A stretch of 64,000 nucleotides of DNA from contig CM057150.1 in the NCBI GenBank assembly GCA_029964075.1, forward strand, positions 4,565,717 to 4,629,716, in the 5' to 3' direction. Position 1 is the first letter of the stretch, and each line of letters opens with the position of its first letter. This stretch comes from Patiria pectinifera (lineage: Eukaryota > Echinodermata > Asteroidea > Valvatida > Asterinidae). A program made the translations under genes and the position numbers. This document shows, piece after piece, positions 1 through 8,602 of this stretch. The notes beneath the pieces are model-generated. The model was given only the letters and a program-made list of their open reading frames with translations. It had not been told where the DNA came from and made no database searches.

Positions 1-136
1 TGACTTGAGTGTCATTTAAGATTCCTGCTTGTTATTTAAATCACATCTAAACCTATTACTATTCCAACCATTTGGATCATAAAACAAAATACTAAAAACA
101 AAAATCAGACTGCCAGGTTTAGCATTGCATTCTCAC

Positions 137-196
137 CTCTTTTCTCTCATGTTTCCTCTTTTGTAGAATGTGCAGAGTTTCGTGTCTTGCAATAGC
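137..196 (-). CDS. Internal coding exon (gene 2, exon 4 in window)
   Basis: Minus-strand exon of 60 nt, preceded by an acceptor of the form TTTTACCACAG and followed by the donor GTGAGAAT. Read in phase 0, it continues exactly from the exon at 1506-1576 and gives 20 residues, AIARHETLHILQKRKHERKE. They are charged and helical, as in a coiled coil or BAR-type bundle. The next exon would lie left of base 1, so the C-terminal part of the protein is missing here. I do not recognise the family. Support comes from the splice sites at both ends, the open phase and the exact phase match with two neighbouring exons. The function is unknown. Confidence 0.62.
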
Positions 197-919
197 CTGT
201 GGTAAAATAAAACAATAAAAACAACTGTTAAAAAGTTCAAGACTGTGTTCCCAGTGCTTTTCAACAAATCCAATCATATGAATTCCTTTGGGGAACTAAC
301 CCACCGGGCCGGTTTTTATGTGCAACCTCTGAGAGAAATCATTAAAAAATTGCCCCTTTAGCATCTGTGGCCACCACTTCATTATTCGACAGAGTATACC
401 TAAGATCTTACTACAGTATGACCCTAACAATATACTTTCAGAAAATGACTGAATAAAAAACTGATTTTCACTCGCGAAATGATGTTAAATACTGCATTTT
501 TAGTCAAAAAATCCCTGTTTTGTGTGTAAACCACGCATTCAGCCAAGAACTGGTCCATTAACATCATCATAACGTTAAATAGTGCCACCTGGGAGCTTAG
601 ATCTCTCGAGTCTTTTTTTTTCGTTTCGTCAGCTTTCCAACAATATAACCCTTATTGTGATTGGTTGAGGTTTAGGCTCGCGTGTATTCATTTACAAAAG
701 AATTGTTCATCTAAACTCCAATCAAAGTTGCCGTTGCTCATGGCCCGGCGCGTAGGGTCTGTTTATTGTACACGTGCTAGGCAGTGCTAGTGTACAAACA
801 CAGAGCCCTGGAGCTGTTATCTCTGTGTCCAAGGTCATCTGGCTGTGCGCTTTGGCCAGTTTACATGGGGTCCTTTTGACCACAAAGGATTTGATGTGCT
901 GTTTTGTATTAAAAGTCAA

Positions 920-1232
920 TCACTCAGTCTGAGTATCATCCGTGGTCCAAAGGAGCCCTCTCCATCACCAATGTCTGATGTTAGCAATGCAAATTTTATG
1001 TGACCCCGCGCCCCAACCAATCAGAGTTGCCATTAGAAATTGTGACGTCATTTCAATCAGAAATGTGGACTATGCTGTTGATTGGTCAATTTGGCTGCCA
1101 CTTTTTTTTATACAATGGGTTACGGAAGACCGGATAGAAGACGCAACTGAATCTGCAGGTCAAGACGCAGTCTCAATTGACATAATTAATCGCCGAATCT
1201 GCTCGCACATCATAGACCCTTGCTGTGCAAGG
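920..1232 (+). repeat. Diverged ~320 bp interspersed repeat, copy 1
   Basis: This stretch aligns by eye with 56510-56845. Shared blocks include CTGAGTATCATCC, ATGCAAATT, CCAATCAGAG, a GGGTTAC block, GGTCAAGAC and CATAATTAATC, in the same order and spacing. This copy also carries a perfect CRE (TGACGTCA) at 1043-1050, absent from the other copy. No clear terminal inverted repeat or target duplication is visible. The promoter-like motif set could mean a solo LTR or a promoter-derived repeat, but that is inference. Confidence 0.5.
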
Positions 1233-1310
1233 CAATATCACATAGACTACACTCCCTGAAAATTCATATCAAATTGGAGGATTTAACTTCTTTTTCCATT
1301 TTTTTTATAA

Positions 1311-1376
1311 GCTTTTTGGATATTCATTTGGTGATTGAATATTCAAATATTCAGAACATAGGAAGGGGACAACCCT
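1311..1376. repeat. hAT-like MITE terminal fragment, copy 1
   Basis: The string AAGCTTTTTGGATATTCATT and the following ATTGAATATTCAAATATTC end in CAACCCTAG. The same layout recurs at 60531-60588, ending in CAGCCCTAC. Ends of the type TAGGG(T/C)TGTCCC plus ATATTCGAATATTC tracts are typical of hAT-superfamily MITEs (family knowledge). Only this end is seen, so the rest is lost or too diverged. Confidence 0.35.
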
Positions 1377-1505
1377 AGAACTGGTGTTATAAACTCCGAC
1401 TTAAAAATATCCTTGTACATTTTCTTGATTTTCAAATTGTTACGGGAATTTACAGAAACATAGTTTGGTTTTACTGTTTCAAAATGGCTACAGCATACAA
1501 TGTAC

Positions 1506-1576
1506 CTGTTTGGTGAGTTTCATGCTCTGTGCATACACCACCTCAGCATGTGCTCTCTCCAGGAAATCTGTCAGTT
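1506..1576 (-). CDS. Internal coding exon (gene 2, exon 3)
   Basis: Minus-strand exon of 71 nt: acceptor TTTCAG, donor CAG|GTACAT. It starts with two bases that complete a Lys codon begun in the exon at 2263-2301 and ends on a codon boundary. The protein reads LTDFLERAHAEVVYAQSMKL followed by TKQ. The spacing of F, ER, E, YA and KL resembles the first helix of F-BAR/FCH proteins, one residue short, and other helical or coiled-coil families are equally possible. Phase agreement on both sides makes a real exon likely. I do not assign a gene name. Confidence 0.65.
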
Positions 1577-1668
1577 CTGAAACAGTGGAGAAAAAAAAAC
1601 CTCAAAAGTTGTAGGACAGGACAAAGGTGTCACATTCGAAATGTATTGATAAAAATGTAAGGTCAGGG

Positions 1669-1831
1669 ATGGTCAGCCGACAATCGTTGGAAATTGATAC
1701 AAAAATGCCACTTTTCTTGAAAATGACATCACACCAGGTGGCATGATTTCGCAGGATACTGGAGAATATTCACTTACAGTAAAGTGAGGTAATTCATGAT
1801 AAGTTGGTAGTTTTGTTTTTGGATTAGAAAC
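1669..1831 (+). mobile_element. TTAA MITE family 1, degenerate partial copy
   Basis: Matches the 3' half of the family 1 elements: the right arm of the central palindrome (CGTTGGAAATTGATAC), then CACTTTTCTTGAAAATGACA, a degraded CACCAGGTGGCATGATTT block and a GTAAT..GGTAGTTTT tail. The left half and the 3' TTAA end are missing, so this is an old truncated copy inside the gene 2 intron at 1577-2262. Confidence 0.6.
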
Positions 1832-1922
1832 TGGTTATTTTTATAACTTGGCCTAATAAGTAAACATGATGTTGCAAGACTCTAAGTTCTCATAATAATT
1901 TCAAATGAAGCATGAGCCTGTA

Positions 1923-2250
1923 AGTAAGATTTGAGGCTTTGCATGGTGGAGATACTACATGATGAAAGGTTTGCGGAAACACCATGTGCGAACGGTTTCT
2001 CAACTATGAGAATGGTTCTGAAAAGAACCAGAGGTATAAACTCGACGTTCCGGTCAGTATGCTCTGACCGTCTTCTCCTGAAGACGGTCAGAGCATACTG
2101 ACCGAACATCGAGTTTATAACTCTGGTTCTTTTCTGAAGAAGGTCAGAGCATACTAACCGAACGTCGAGTTTATACCTCTGGTTCTTTTCAGAACCATTC
2201 TCTTAGTTGAGAAATCATTCACACATGGTGTTTCCGCAAACCTTTCATGA
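1923..2250. mobile_element. Modular foldback repeat with histone-stem-loop-like hairpins, copy 1
   Basis: A ~60 bp module occurs twice in direct orientation (about 2080-2138 and 2136-2196) and once inverted (about 2014-2075). Inverted and direct copies meet at a perfect 25 bp stem (2051-2075 with 2080-2104, loop TCCT). Each complete module ends in the hairpin GGTTCTTTTCAGAACC (2181-2196; inverted at 2014-2029). Outer arms carry GGTTTGCGGAAACACCATGT (from about 1966) and its inverse near 2226-2245. The unit is bracketed by CATGAGCCTGTA direct repeats, consistent with a 12 bp target duplication. The right-hand repeat runs into the splice donor of the exon at 2263-2301. Confidence 0.6.
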
Positions 2251-2262
2251 GCCTGTACTTAC

Positions 2263-2301
2263 TTTTTGACGTCTCAATCTTCTCATAGGCTCGATTCACA
2301 G
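2263..2301 (-). CDS. 39 nt coding microexon (gene 2, exon 2)
   Basis: Minus-strand exon with a strong pyrimidine-rich acceptor (TTGCTTTGTGTGTCTCTTTA then TCAACAG) and a consensus donor, GTAAGTAC. It is two bases, twelve codons (VNRAYEKIETSK) and one base long. The trailing A joins AA at the start of the exon at 1506-1576 to make Lys, so the frames mesh. Upstream it needs an exon ending in phase 1, which the candidate first exon at 4358-4508 can supply. The foldback repeat at 1923-2250 lies only about a dozen bases from its donor. Confidence 0.62.
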
Positions 2302-2484
2302 CTGTTGATAAAGAGACACACAAAGCAATGGGTAACATACATTTTGAAAAACAGGGATGTGATACTGATAGCCTAGCATTATTTGAAATGGTTCTCACCC
2401 CCTTAGTTCTAAACAATCATGAAGGGAGAACAACAGTCCATGTCAGTCCGTAAAGCCAACACGGACTGTCATGATCCTGATCTA

Positions 2485-3023
2485 GTCCCACTAACTGGGG
2501 TGCTAAAACTCCTTTTTTTTGACATTTGGTATGTTGGCCTGTCGTACTAGCGTCCCACTAAGGAACAATTCTCAATGTTGCAATTTCCAAAGTTCACCAC
2601 AAAAGTTGCCAAAAATCACGCAAAATACTTGACAAAAATACCTTTGAAAGCCCCTACTGGCTTCTCCACATGTCAAAGACGAAGTAATGGGCATCAATGA
2701 TACTCACGATTATTTTTGGGTTGCAAATTAATCAGTGAAAATTCAACCATAGCACAGATCTAGACATCAGCACAGCGGTGACTGCTCTATGTTCCGACAC
2801 CCCTATGTTCCGACAACCTAGATTGTGTTACTCCCGGTTAGGGTTAGGGTTAGGAATAGGAATATGTGCAGTCGGAACATAGGGGTGTCGGAACATTGAG
2901 GTGTAACCAGCACAGCGATCATTCAATAACATTTATTATTGGGACGCTAGTACGGTTAACATCCCAATTGGGCTAACATCCCAAATGTCAAAAAAGGAGT
3001 TCTAACGCCCCAGTTAGTGGGAC
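2485..3023. mobile_element. 539 bp TIR element flanked by TA
   Basis: Long inverted ends: GTCCCACTAACTGGGG at the left, its complement at the right. The arms extend imperfectly for ~90 bp through CTCCTTTTTTGACATTTGG and GTACTAGCGTCCCA. The element is bounded by TA on both sides (2483-2484, 3024-3025), as in Tc1/mariner-type insertions. No coding sequence is visible. A telomere-motif MITE (2777-2908) is inserted inside it, so it is the older of the two. It lies in the long intron between the candidate first exon and the microexon of gene 2. Confidence 0.65.
2777..2908 (+). mobile_element. Telomere-motif MITE (132 bp), copy 1
   Basis: Flanked by the exact 8 bp direct repeat AGCACAGC (2769-2776 and 2909-2916), typical of hAT-type insertion. 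Each arm contains ATGTTCCGAC twice, separated by ACCCCT; the right arm is the inverse. Between the arms is GGTTAGGGTTAGGGTTAGG, a short run of the animal telomere repeat. A second full copy in opposite orientation is at 34134-34271. It is non-autonomous: no open frame fits inside. Confidence 0.8.
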
Positions 3024-3025
3024 TA

Positions 3026-4250
3026 ATCCTGATCAATATGTGGCGTGTGCCCATGAGGCAGCAATTGCACATTTCAAGCTCAATTTGTTTAAGTCATTTT
3101 AAAACCCTCCTGCTGTTTAAAAGGTCACAGTCAAAAGTTTCCTTCCACTTCCCCTGGTAAACAATCTCACATCTACTATGTACTACTAAGTAGTTTTGTC
3201 TCCAGCGTTACAAACATGTCAAATTCCCAATGAGCATGTCAGCTGGAGTTACTCAAGCTACGTGTGTGGTAGGGGGAGGCTAAAAAATTGTTTTAATATA
3301 CTGTATTTAGGCCTGCCTAGGCCTAAGCCTAGTAAAAAATAGGCCTAGAAGACTTATCATGTCTTTTTTTTTATGTCTATACTGTCTGTAAGTGTATTTT
3401 TTTTTTTTTTTTAACCCATTGTTAATTTGACCTGCGAAATAATAAATGAAATAAAATGAAATGAAACTACAGTTGTTTTTGACTTGGTTTTGTAGGAAAA
3501 AAAGAACTGAGACTAGAGAGACACAATTTAGGCCTAATACAAGTTCGGATTTCGTCGGAATCTGGAAACCACAGAAAAATGGATTTAAACCAGGGATTTT
3601 TTGAGACACTAAAATGTTTCATTTGCATAGTAAAGTGTGATTATTTTGCATGCAAAAAGAAGTGCAGAAATATGATTGAAAATGAAATGCTCAAAACTTA
3701 CATTTCCTCAGAATATTGGCGATCGTGTATCTACAGATCTACGGGCCCGAATAAGGAACAAAATTCACTTTCAAATTATTTGACACTACCAAACTAGTTG
3801 GCAACATTCAGAACATACAGGTATGTCAGGGTTTTGAATTTTTAAGGGAAATGTCGAGGTAAAAATTGACGATGACAATGACAGAACGCAACGCGAAAAT
3901 AAAGATGGCGATCATTGCCGGGCGATGTACCATGAGCACGCAAGTAGCACTGCACGGCACCAACCGGCCCGTAAACCACGTAGGAAAATCAAACCCAAGA
4001 AATTACCAAAAAGGTGTCATTACATTGAGAGAAGTCTGCTGCGCTTTATAGGACAATGTCAAATTTTAGTAATAAAAGAAAAATCTTGATTCTAATTTGA
4101 TCGAAACAAAACAGGGGCCCAACACTACACGATCGCCAAAATATTTTTTCTTTATTCATGCTTAAAGTAGGAAAGTATGAATGTGCAAAAAAAAAAATAT
4201 CAAAATTTTAGAAAAGGGTCACCAAATGAACTGAGTCAGTGCCCTCGCGT
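3026..4250. other. Putative intron 1 of gene 2; no gene seen
   Basis: AT-rich sequence between the TIR element at 2485-3023 and the candidate first exon. It contains a T17-type homopolymer near 3395-3411 and short open frames (for example 3307-3609 minus and 3579-3797 plus). These have no start context, splice sites or protein resemblance that I can defend. Confidence 0.4.
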
Positions 4251-4357
4251 CTCAGTCACACATTTTCAATAATTACTAGACTAGGCGGCCCTAGCTAATG
4301 TGGTTTACGCACGTTGTCTTCCTGGTGGCGCAACTTTCAGCCTCTGCCTCACATCAC

Positions 4358-4508
4358 CAGACACGAGTCTTGACTCAATCGGCGGCTGTAGGGTTAGTGA
4401 CTGCCAAAACAGTTTTGCACATGCCTGATCATCTTCACTGCAGGCGCTAAAAATAGTTCTTTCCCCGTCGGAAGAAACTGGTTTTGTCGCTGTGATGGTG
4501 GCCGCCAT
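4358..4508 (-). CDS. Candidate first coding exon of gene 2
   Basis: The ATG at 4508 has a good Kozak context (ATCATGGCG) in a CpG-rich stretch and opens a minus-strand frame beginning [20 protein letters not shown]. Stopping at the donor GTGATG (exon end 4358) gives 50 codons plus one base, exactly the phase the 39 nt exon at 2263-2301 needs. The junction would read ..ESRLVS-A-VNRAYEK... Alternative donors are GTGCGT near 4310 (same phase) and GTGAGG (wrong phase, giving a stop in the next exon). The donor choice and even the link to the downstream exons are inference; an intermediate exon could have been missed. Confidence 0.42.
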
Positions 4509-4640
4509 GATTTCTGGTCAACTCATCTTGTTGTCATGTAGGGCGCCACCAATATAATAGATCACTGGCATAATCATGGCGGTGACGTAAGATTTATTTC
4601 AAGGACTGTGGGTGGAGCTTAATGTTGCGTTGTGAACTAC
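4509..4640 (-). promoter_or_regulatory. Candidate promoter/5' UTR of gene 2 (CRE site)
   Basis: Just upstream (minus strand) of the ATG at 4508 are a CRE-type site TGACGTAA at 4583-4590, an inverted CCAAT box (ATTGG on the minus strand, CCAAT at 4551-4555 on plus), GGCGGTGAC and CCACCC motifs. This CpG-bearing block stands out from the AT-rich surroundings. CRE plus CCAAT just upstream of an ATGGCGGCC start is the usual look of a TATA-less housekeeping promoter. The transcription start is not determined. Confidence 0.35.
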
Positions 4641-5025
4641 AGATGGGGCACATGATGAGGGATGGGGAGGGGCTCATATTTTGAAGAGTCACTCAATGAA
4701 TTTTAACTGTAATAACGCTAATTTTTGCCTGTCCAAATCTTCTGGGGTCGGGAAGGGGATGGGGGGGGGGAGATTAGAACTACATAATGCTCACTGAGAG
4801 AGGGCGCTGTCCATCCAGACCAGGCAGCAATTCTTTTTACGCGCACTTCCCGAAATTATCAAAAACTAGTGCAGGGCCAGTCGAAAATGTGCGTATTCGG
4901 AAGGGGTTAGTTGAGAACTGCAGCTCGTGCAAATAACGCACATTATTCAATGGTGTGAACGCACACTCGCAAGTTAAACGCACAAAATGTCGTCAACCCC
5001 CGGCACTGATATTTACCCCTACTGG

Positions 5026-5076
5026 ACAATATGGTATCGCCCTACAACTGTAGGGCGTAGGGCGGTACCATATTGT
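5026..5076. repeat. Hairpin, 20 bp arms
   Basis: ACAATATGGTATCGCCCTAC (5026-5045) pairs with GTAGGGCGGTACCATATTGT (5057-5076) with one mismatch across an 11-base loop. The string CGCCCTACAA recurs at about 5201. No target duplication is evident, so whether it is a minimal MITE or a local foldback is open. Confidence 0.55.
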
Positions 5077-6224
5077 ATTAGAGTTGCTCAGTCGACCGCC
5101 TACATACAGTGCAGTGATGGTTGCTCAGTTAACTACAAAATGCATGTGCCCGTGCCCGTGCATGCCACTCACGTACGAATACATGGTGCGCGGTGCTATC
5201 GCCCTACAATGTGCCCGACCTCTTTTCCATTGTTGCGTCATATCAAGCACGCGCGCTTTTGCTCAAACATGACGTAAACAATTGAAAAAACGGCAGCACA
5301 CAACACTCCAAGGTAGTAACTTGAGACACACATTAAACTAAAGCTTATTTCATTATCTTTCATTTTCTGTTGAATTCTCTTTTTTTTGGGGGGGGGGGGG
5401 GTGGGGGTTGTTATCCAATGACTTTTGGGAGAAAATTCCATCCAAAGAATGATCAACCCTAAAAGCTGGCCTGACGCCTCAATGGCAAAAATAGCGTCAT
5501 TTTAACAGTGGCGTATAGAACGGTCATTTTGAATGGGGGGGGGGATTTCTTTGTGAAAAAGGGCACTTGCACATCCGTTTTGAAATGTAAGCACGTTTTT
5601 CCCCAGGACACTTTGCCTCTGTAAAATCAAAACTGCAGCCTTGTAAAGAGATAGATAACTGTGCATGTGATTGAATAAAAAATATCATGGGATTTGAAAC
5701 ATTTGAAACCACCATAATATGCTTTATAGATTTTGGTCGGAAATCGTGGCAGTACTTGCCTGCTGCTGGGTTCTATTCCCAGAGAGTTTGACAATCATGT
5801 CTTGTGAATTTTCTTTCCTAAATTGTGTTTAATCAAGTCCTAATGATGGATGAAATAAATTTCACCTCCCCCCTCCCCCAACGTACTTCATGGCTTTTGA
5901 GGATAATTTTTAAGGGAAGTCCGAAATCGTTCCGTTTCCAACTGACGTTGCATAAAAAAAAATTGCGGATGGATGCTGAATTTTTTTTTAGTAGGAATTA
6001 ACCAAATTGGTGAAATGACAAGGGGAACTTAAATTCATGATAAATTAAAAATAGAGAATGTGTATCGTGCTGGTGATGCCTTCTATACTTATTAATTTTA
6101 TCTCCAAAATAACTAAAGTGAACGTTTTAGTACAGGTTCATTGGTGAGAAAAATTGGTGGGAAAAGGGTGAGCAGTTTCTTAAACGAAAACAAAAATCAA
6201 AATCGTGCGTAACGAACTAGAGAG

Positions 6225-6812
6225 GGCAAAGCACTTTTTTCCCTAAAATTCCCAGCATAATTTCCAGCATTTTCCAGATCGATCATGTTTTCGAGGGTGG
6301 GCTGGGACATTTGCCATCCCCCCCCCATTAAATTAACAACAATATGACATCGCGCCTTCCCGCCCCCCTTTTTCCCCTCATTTTTTTTGCGTGCTTGTTG
6401 GGGGGGGGGGGCCTCCCCTCGTGACGCCCATGGTAACGAACATTCCAAAAGTAATTATCCGATGTAGTTTCACGGATGCAGATTAGAAACATGTTTATAG
6501 GCAAACTAATTTTATTCGTGTTTCAGAAAACTTTCGGTGGTTGTTTTCATGGGCGTCTCCAGGATTTTTTCTAGCCTAGACAAAATCCTGGCGAGGGGGG
6601 AAAAGCACAGAGTCCCCCCAAAAAATCCCTCATGATATTTTCCAGCGTTTTCCCGATTGATCATTTTTTTCGAGGGTGTGCACGGACATTTTGCCCCCCC
6701 CCCCACCCATTAAATTAACAACAAAATGACTTCGCGCCTCTTTTTCTTTCCTTTATTCTCTTTTTTGTTTCTCCTTTTTTTGGCTTGCCCCCCCCCCCCC
6801 CGACGCCCATGT
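6225..6812. repeat. Tandem direct duplication of a ~210 bp unit
   Basis: Two diverged copies, about 6225-6440 and 6597-6812, share in order: ATTTTCCAGC near a TTTTCC block, GAT.GATCAT, TTTCGAGGGTG, GGACATTT, a C-run, CATTAAATTAACAACAA, ATGAC.TCGCGCC, a C- or G-run and GACGCCCATG. The poly-G and CATGGGCGTC parts resemble an abundant marine-invertebrate repeat type that I know only by its GGCGT(A/C)..CAGGATTTT layout. It is non-coding. Confidence 0.55.
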
Positions 6813-8227
6813 TTTTTTATTTTTTATTAATAGGCCTAATTAAACAAAAAGCGCATCTAGTCTCTTGTGTCACTAGGCTAAAACTGAACAAAAATCACCG
6901 CAAATCAGTCCCATATCCGCCCACTCAACTGATTAAAAACAACAGCCTGAGTCGATTGTCAGACTGCTTGGGAATTAAAATAACAATACTCCGGATTTAC
7001 TCGATGATATTATTCAGCTTTCAAAACAATTTCACATCCCCCATTTACTTAGTCTCAAAAGCCAAAAAACCCACTCATCAGAAAATAATATCGATGTAAT
7101 TGTGGTTGGGATTTTCCCCAAAAGAAAATATCACTCCTGCGCGCGTGCTGCAACCTCCACCGTATGCAAAGAAAATTACCCCCATGAGACCGAGGGCTGT
7201 TGAAGTGTGGGTGCCTTTTTTTTTCCAATCAAAAACAATTTCGCACCCAGAAGAACGTAGGTTTCGTTATTTAAAACCCACTGTTTCCCCTTTCTATTCA
7301 CCCAACTGATTAAAAAGAAATCCCACTTCAACTTCCCAAACAGAATATCAGTTATGAACACTTGAAGCTTTTTGCAGCCGTATTTTTTTAAAGACACGGT
7401 TGACCTTTACAGCAATCGTGGGCGAAGCGCTAGACCGGAGTACGGGTGTCGGGGCTTCATTGTGCTGCTCCGCGCGCCGTCAACAAAGGCTTATTCCCCC
7501 ACTAACAATGAGACAGGGATACGCTACATCCGTTTCTGGCCGGCTGACGACCGCGGACGACAGACGCGCGTGTGTGGGTTGCAATCAAGGGATGTTACTT
7601 GCAGCAGTTGCTCTAATGGTTACGCGGAACTGATCCGTGATAATAATGATCAATCGACATCAGAAAACTAATTAGAATGTATACTGGGGGAGGGGGGGGG
7701 GATGTACTCCTAATTTTCGGTTTCGATTAGAAAGAAATCAAAAGTAATGTGGGTGGTTTTTTTTCGGGGGGGGGGATCATAAAAGCGTGTCCTGCATAAC
7801 AATACAAGCACTGTCAGATTAAACCATTTAAGAAACTGTCATAGTTTTGGAGTACCCAACGAGAGCTACTTCAAACGATTTCGAAGGAACTCGGGGGTAC
7901 ACTCCGACAAATTTCGAGAAAAGAAATCGGTCAACACGTTTTTCGTTTCCCCAACCGGCCACCTAGCAGGGGACATTTCCATAACAGAGATTGGGTACCC
8001 CCCCCCCTCTATGTGAACAAACACAATTATCGCTGCGCCAGGACAGCGGTAGTTTGCTATTCATAATCACTCTTGGGGGGGGGGGGGGACTGCATCCGAA
8101 TCATAGATGTCAGATGTAAAGGGCACAGGGAAAAAAGTGGACCGCAAATTACTTTTTTTTATTAAAAAAAAGGAGGAAAAATCTTGCTGTGCAAGATAGA
8201 CCGTGCAGTTGGACACCAAACTACTAT

Positions 8228-8602
8228 GGCCAAAAAAAAAAAGTCTCCGGTTTCTGGTATGCGCGCGCGTCGCTGTAGCCATGCGCGTCGGCAAAATGAA
8301 AACGTTTTTTTTTCAATACAAGATGATGTTTCAAAACCGCCAAACTCACTGGTTTGACTGAAATTCTGCTGCTGCACAATTTTAACGTGTTTTTAGAAGG
8401 GGTTATGATCGAGAATAAGATTTATGTGGCCTCTCTGGACTCCCATATATTTGCACTAAGTTTAGTCGGGCACCATTTGCAGTCATCAGCGGACATTTGA
8501 AGCGGAAAAAAAAAACAGGTAAAAAAAAAAAAAAAGCCGCGTCGCCGCACCACTTTTGGAGCAAGCTCCATACCAGAAACCGGAGACTTTTTTTTTTTGG
8601 CC
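8228..8602 (+). mobile_element. GGCC-ended Harbinger-like MITE (family 2), copy 1
   Basis: Starts GGCC, an A-run, then GTCTCCGGTTTCTGGTATG; ends with the inverse. The TIR is about 33 bp. The element is flanked by TAT on both sides; other copies have TTA/TTA (61430) and TAA/TAA (37877). A 3 bp TWA-like target duplication with a G-rich end is characteristic of PIF/Harbinger (Tourist-type) MITEs. The interior shares AAACCGCCAAACTCACTGGT and a conserved GTGGCCTCT..GGACTCCCATATATTTGC block with the other copies. It is non-coding. Confidence 0.75.

Larger units (their letters stand above)
197..1505 (-). other. Intron of gene 2 (holds repeats)
   Basis: Non-coding stretch between the exons at 137-196 and 1506-1576. 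It holds a diverged repeat with CRE, CCAAT and octamer-like motifs (about 920-1232) and a hAT-like terminal fragment (about 1311-1376). Nothing else is recognisable. The open frame at 942-1259 on the plus strand lies inside the repeat and is not treated as a gene. Confidence 0.5.
4641..8227. other. Intergenic, G/C-homopolymer-rich, no gene supported
   Basis: Apart from the hairpin (5026-5076) and the ~210 bp duplication (6225-6440, 6597-6812), this stretch is marked by many G or C runs of 9-14 bases (4761, 5388, 5535, 6318, 6400, 6694, 6788, 7692, 7766, 7998, 8075). A CpG-richer patch at 7400-7660 has overlapping open frames on the plus strand but no recognisable protein or paired splice sites. 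I see no gene here. Confidence 0.4.

Noticed and set aside
4987-5277. Two overlapping plus-strand frames in a CpG-bearing region
   Set aside because: The region is explained by the hairpin and CGCCCTAC repeats; the translation is not protein-like.
5745-5800. tRNA-like GTGGCAGTACTTGCC..GGTTCTATTCCCAG
   Set aside because: The A-box-like word and B box each depart from consensus and no cloverleaf can be drawn; probably chance or a worn SINE.
8067-8377. Frames reading MPTRMATATRAHTRN, also seen near 61366-61551
   Set aside because: Translation of the GGCC-ended MITE; repeat-derived.
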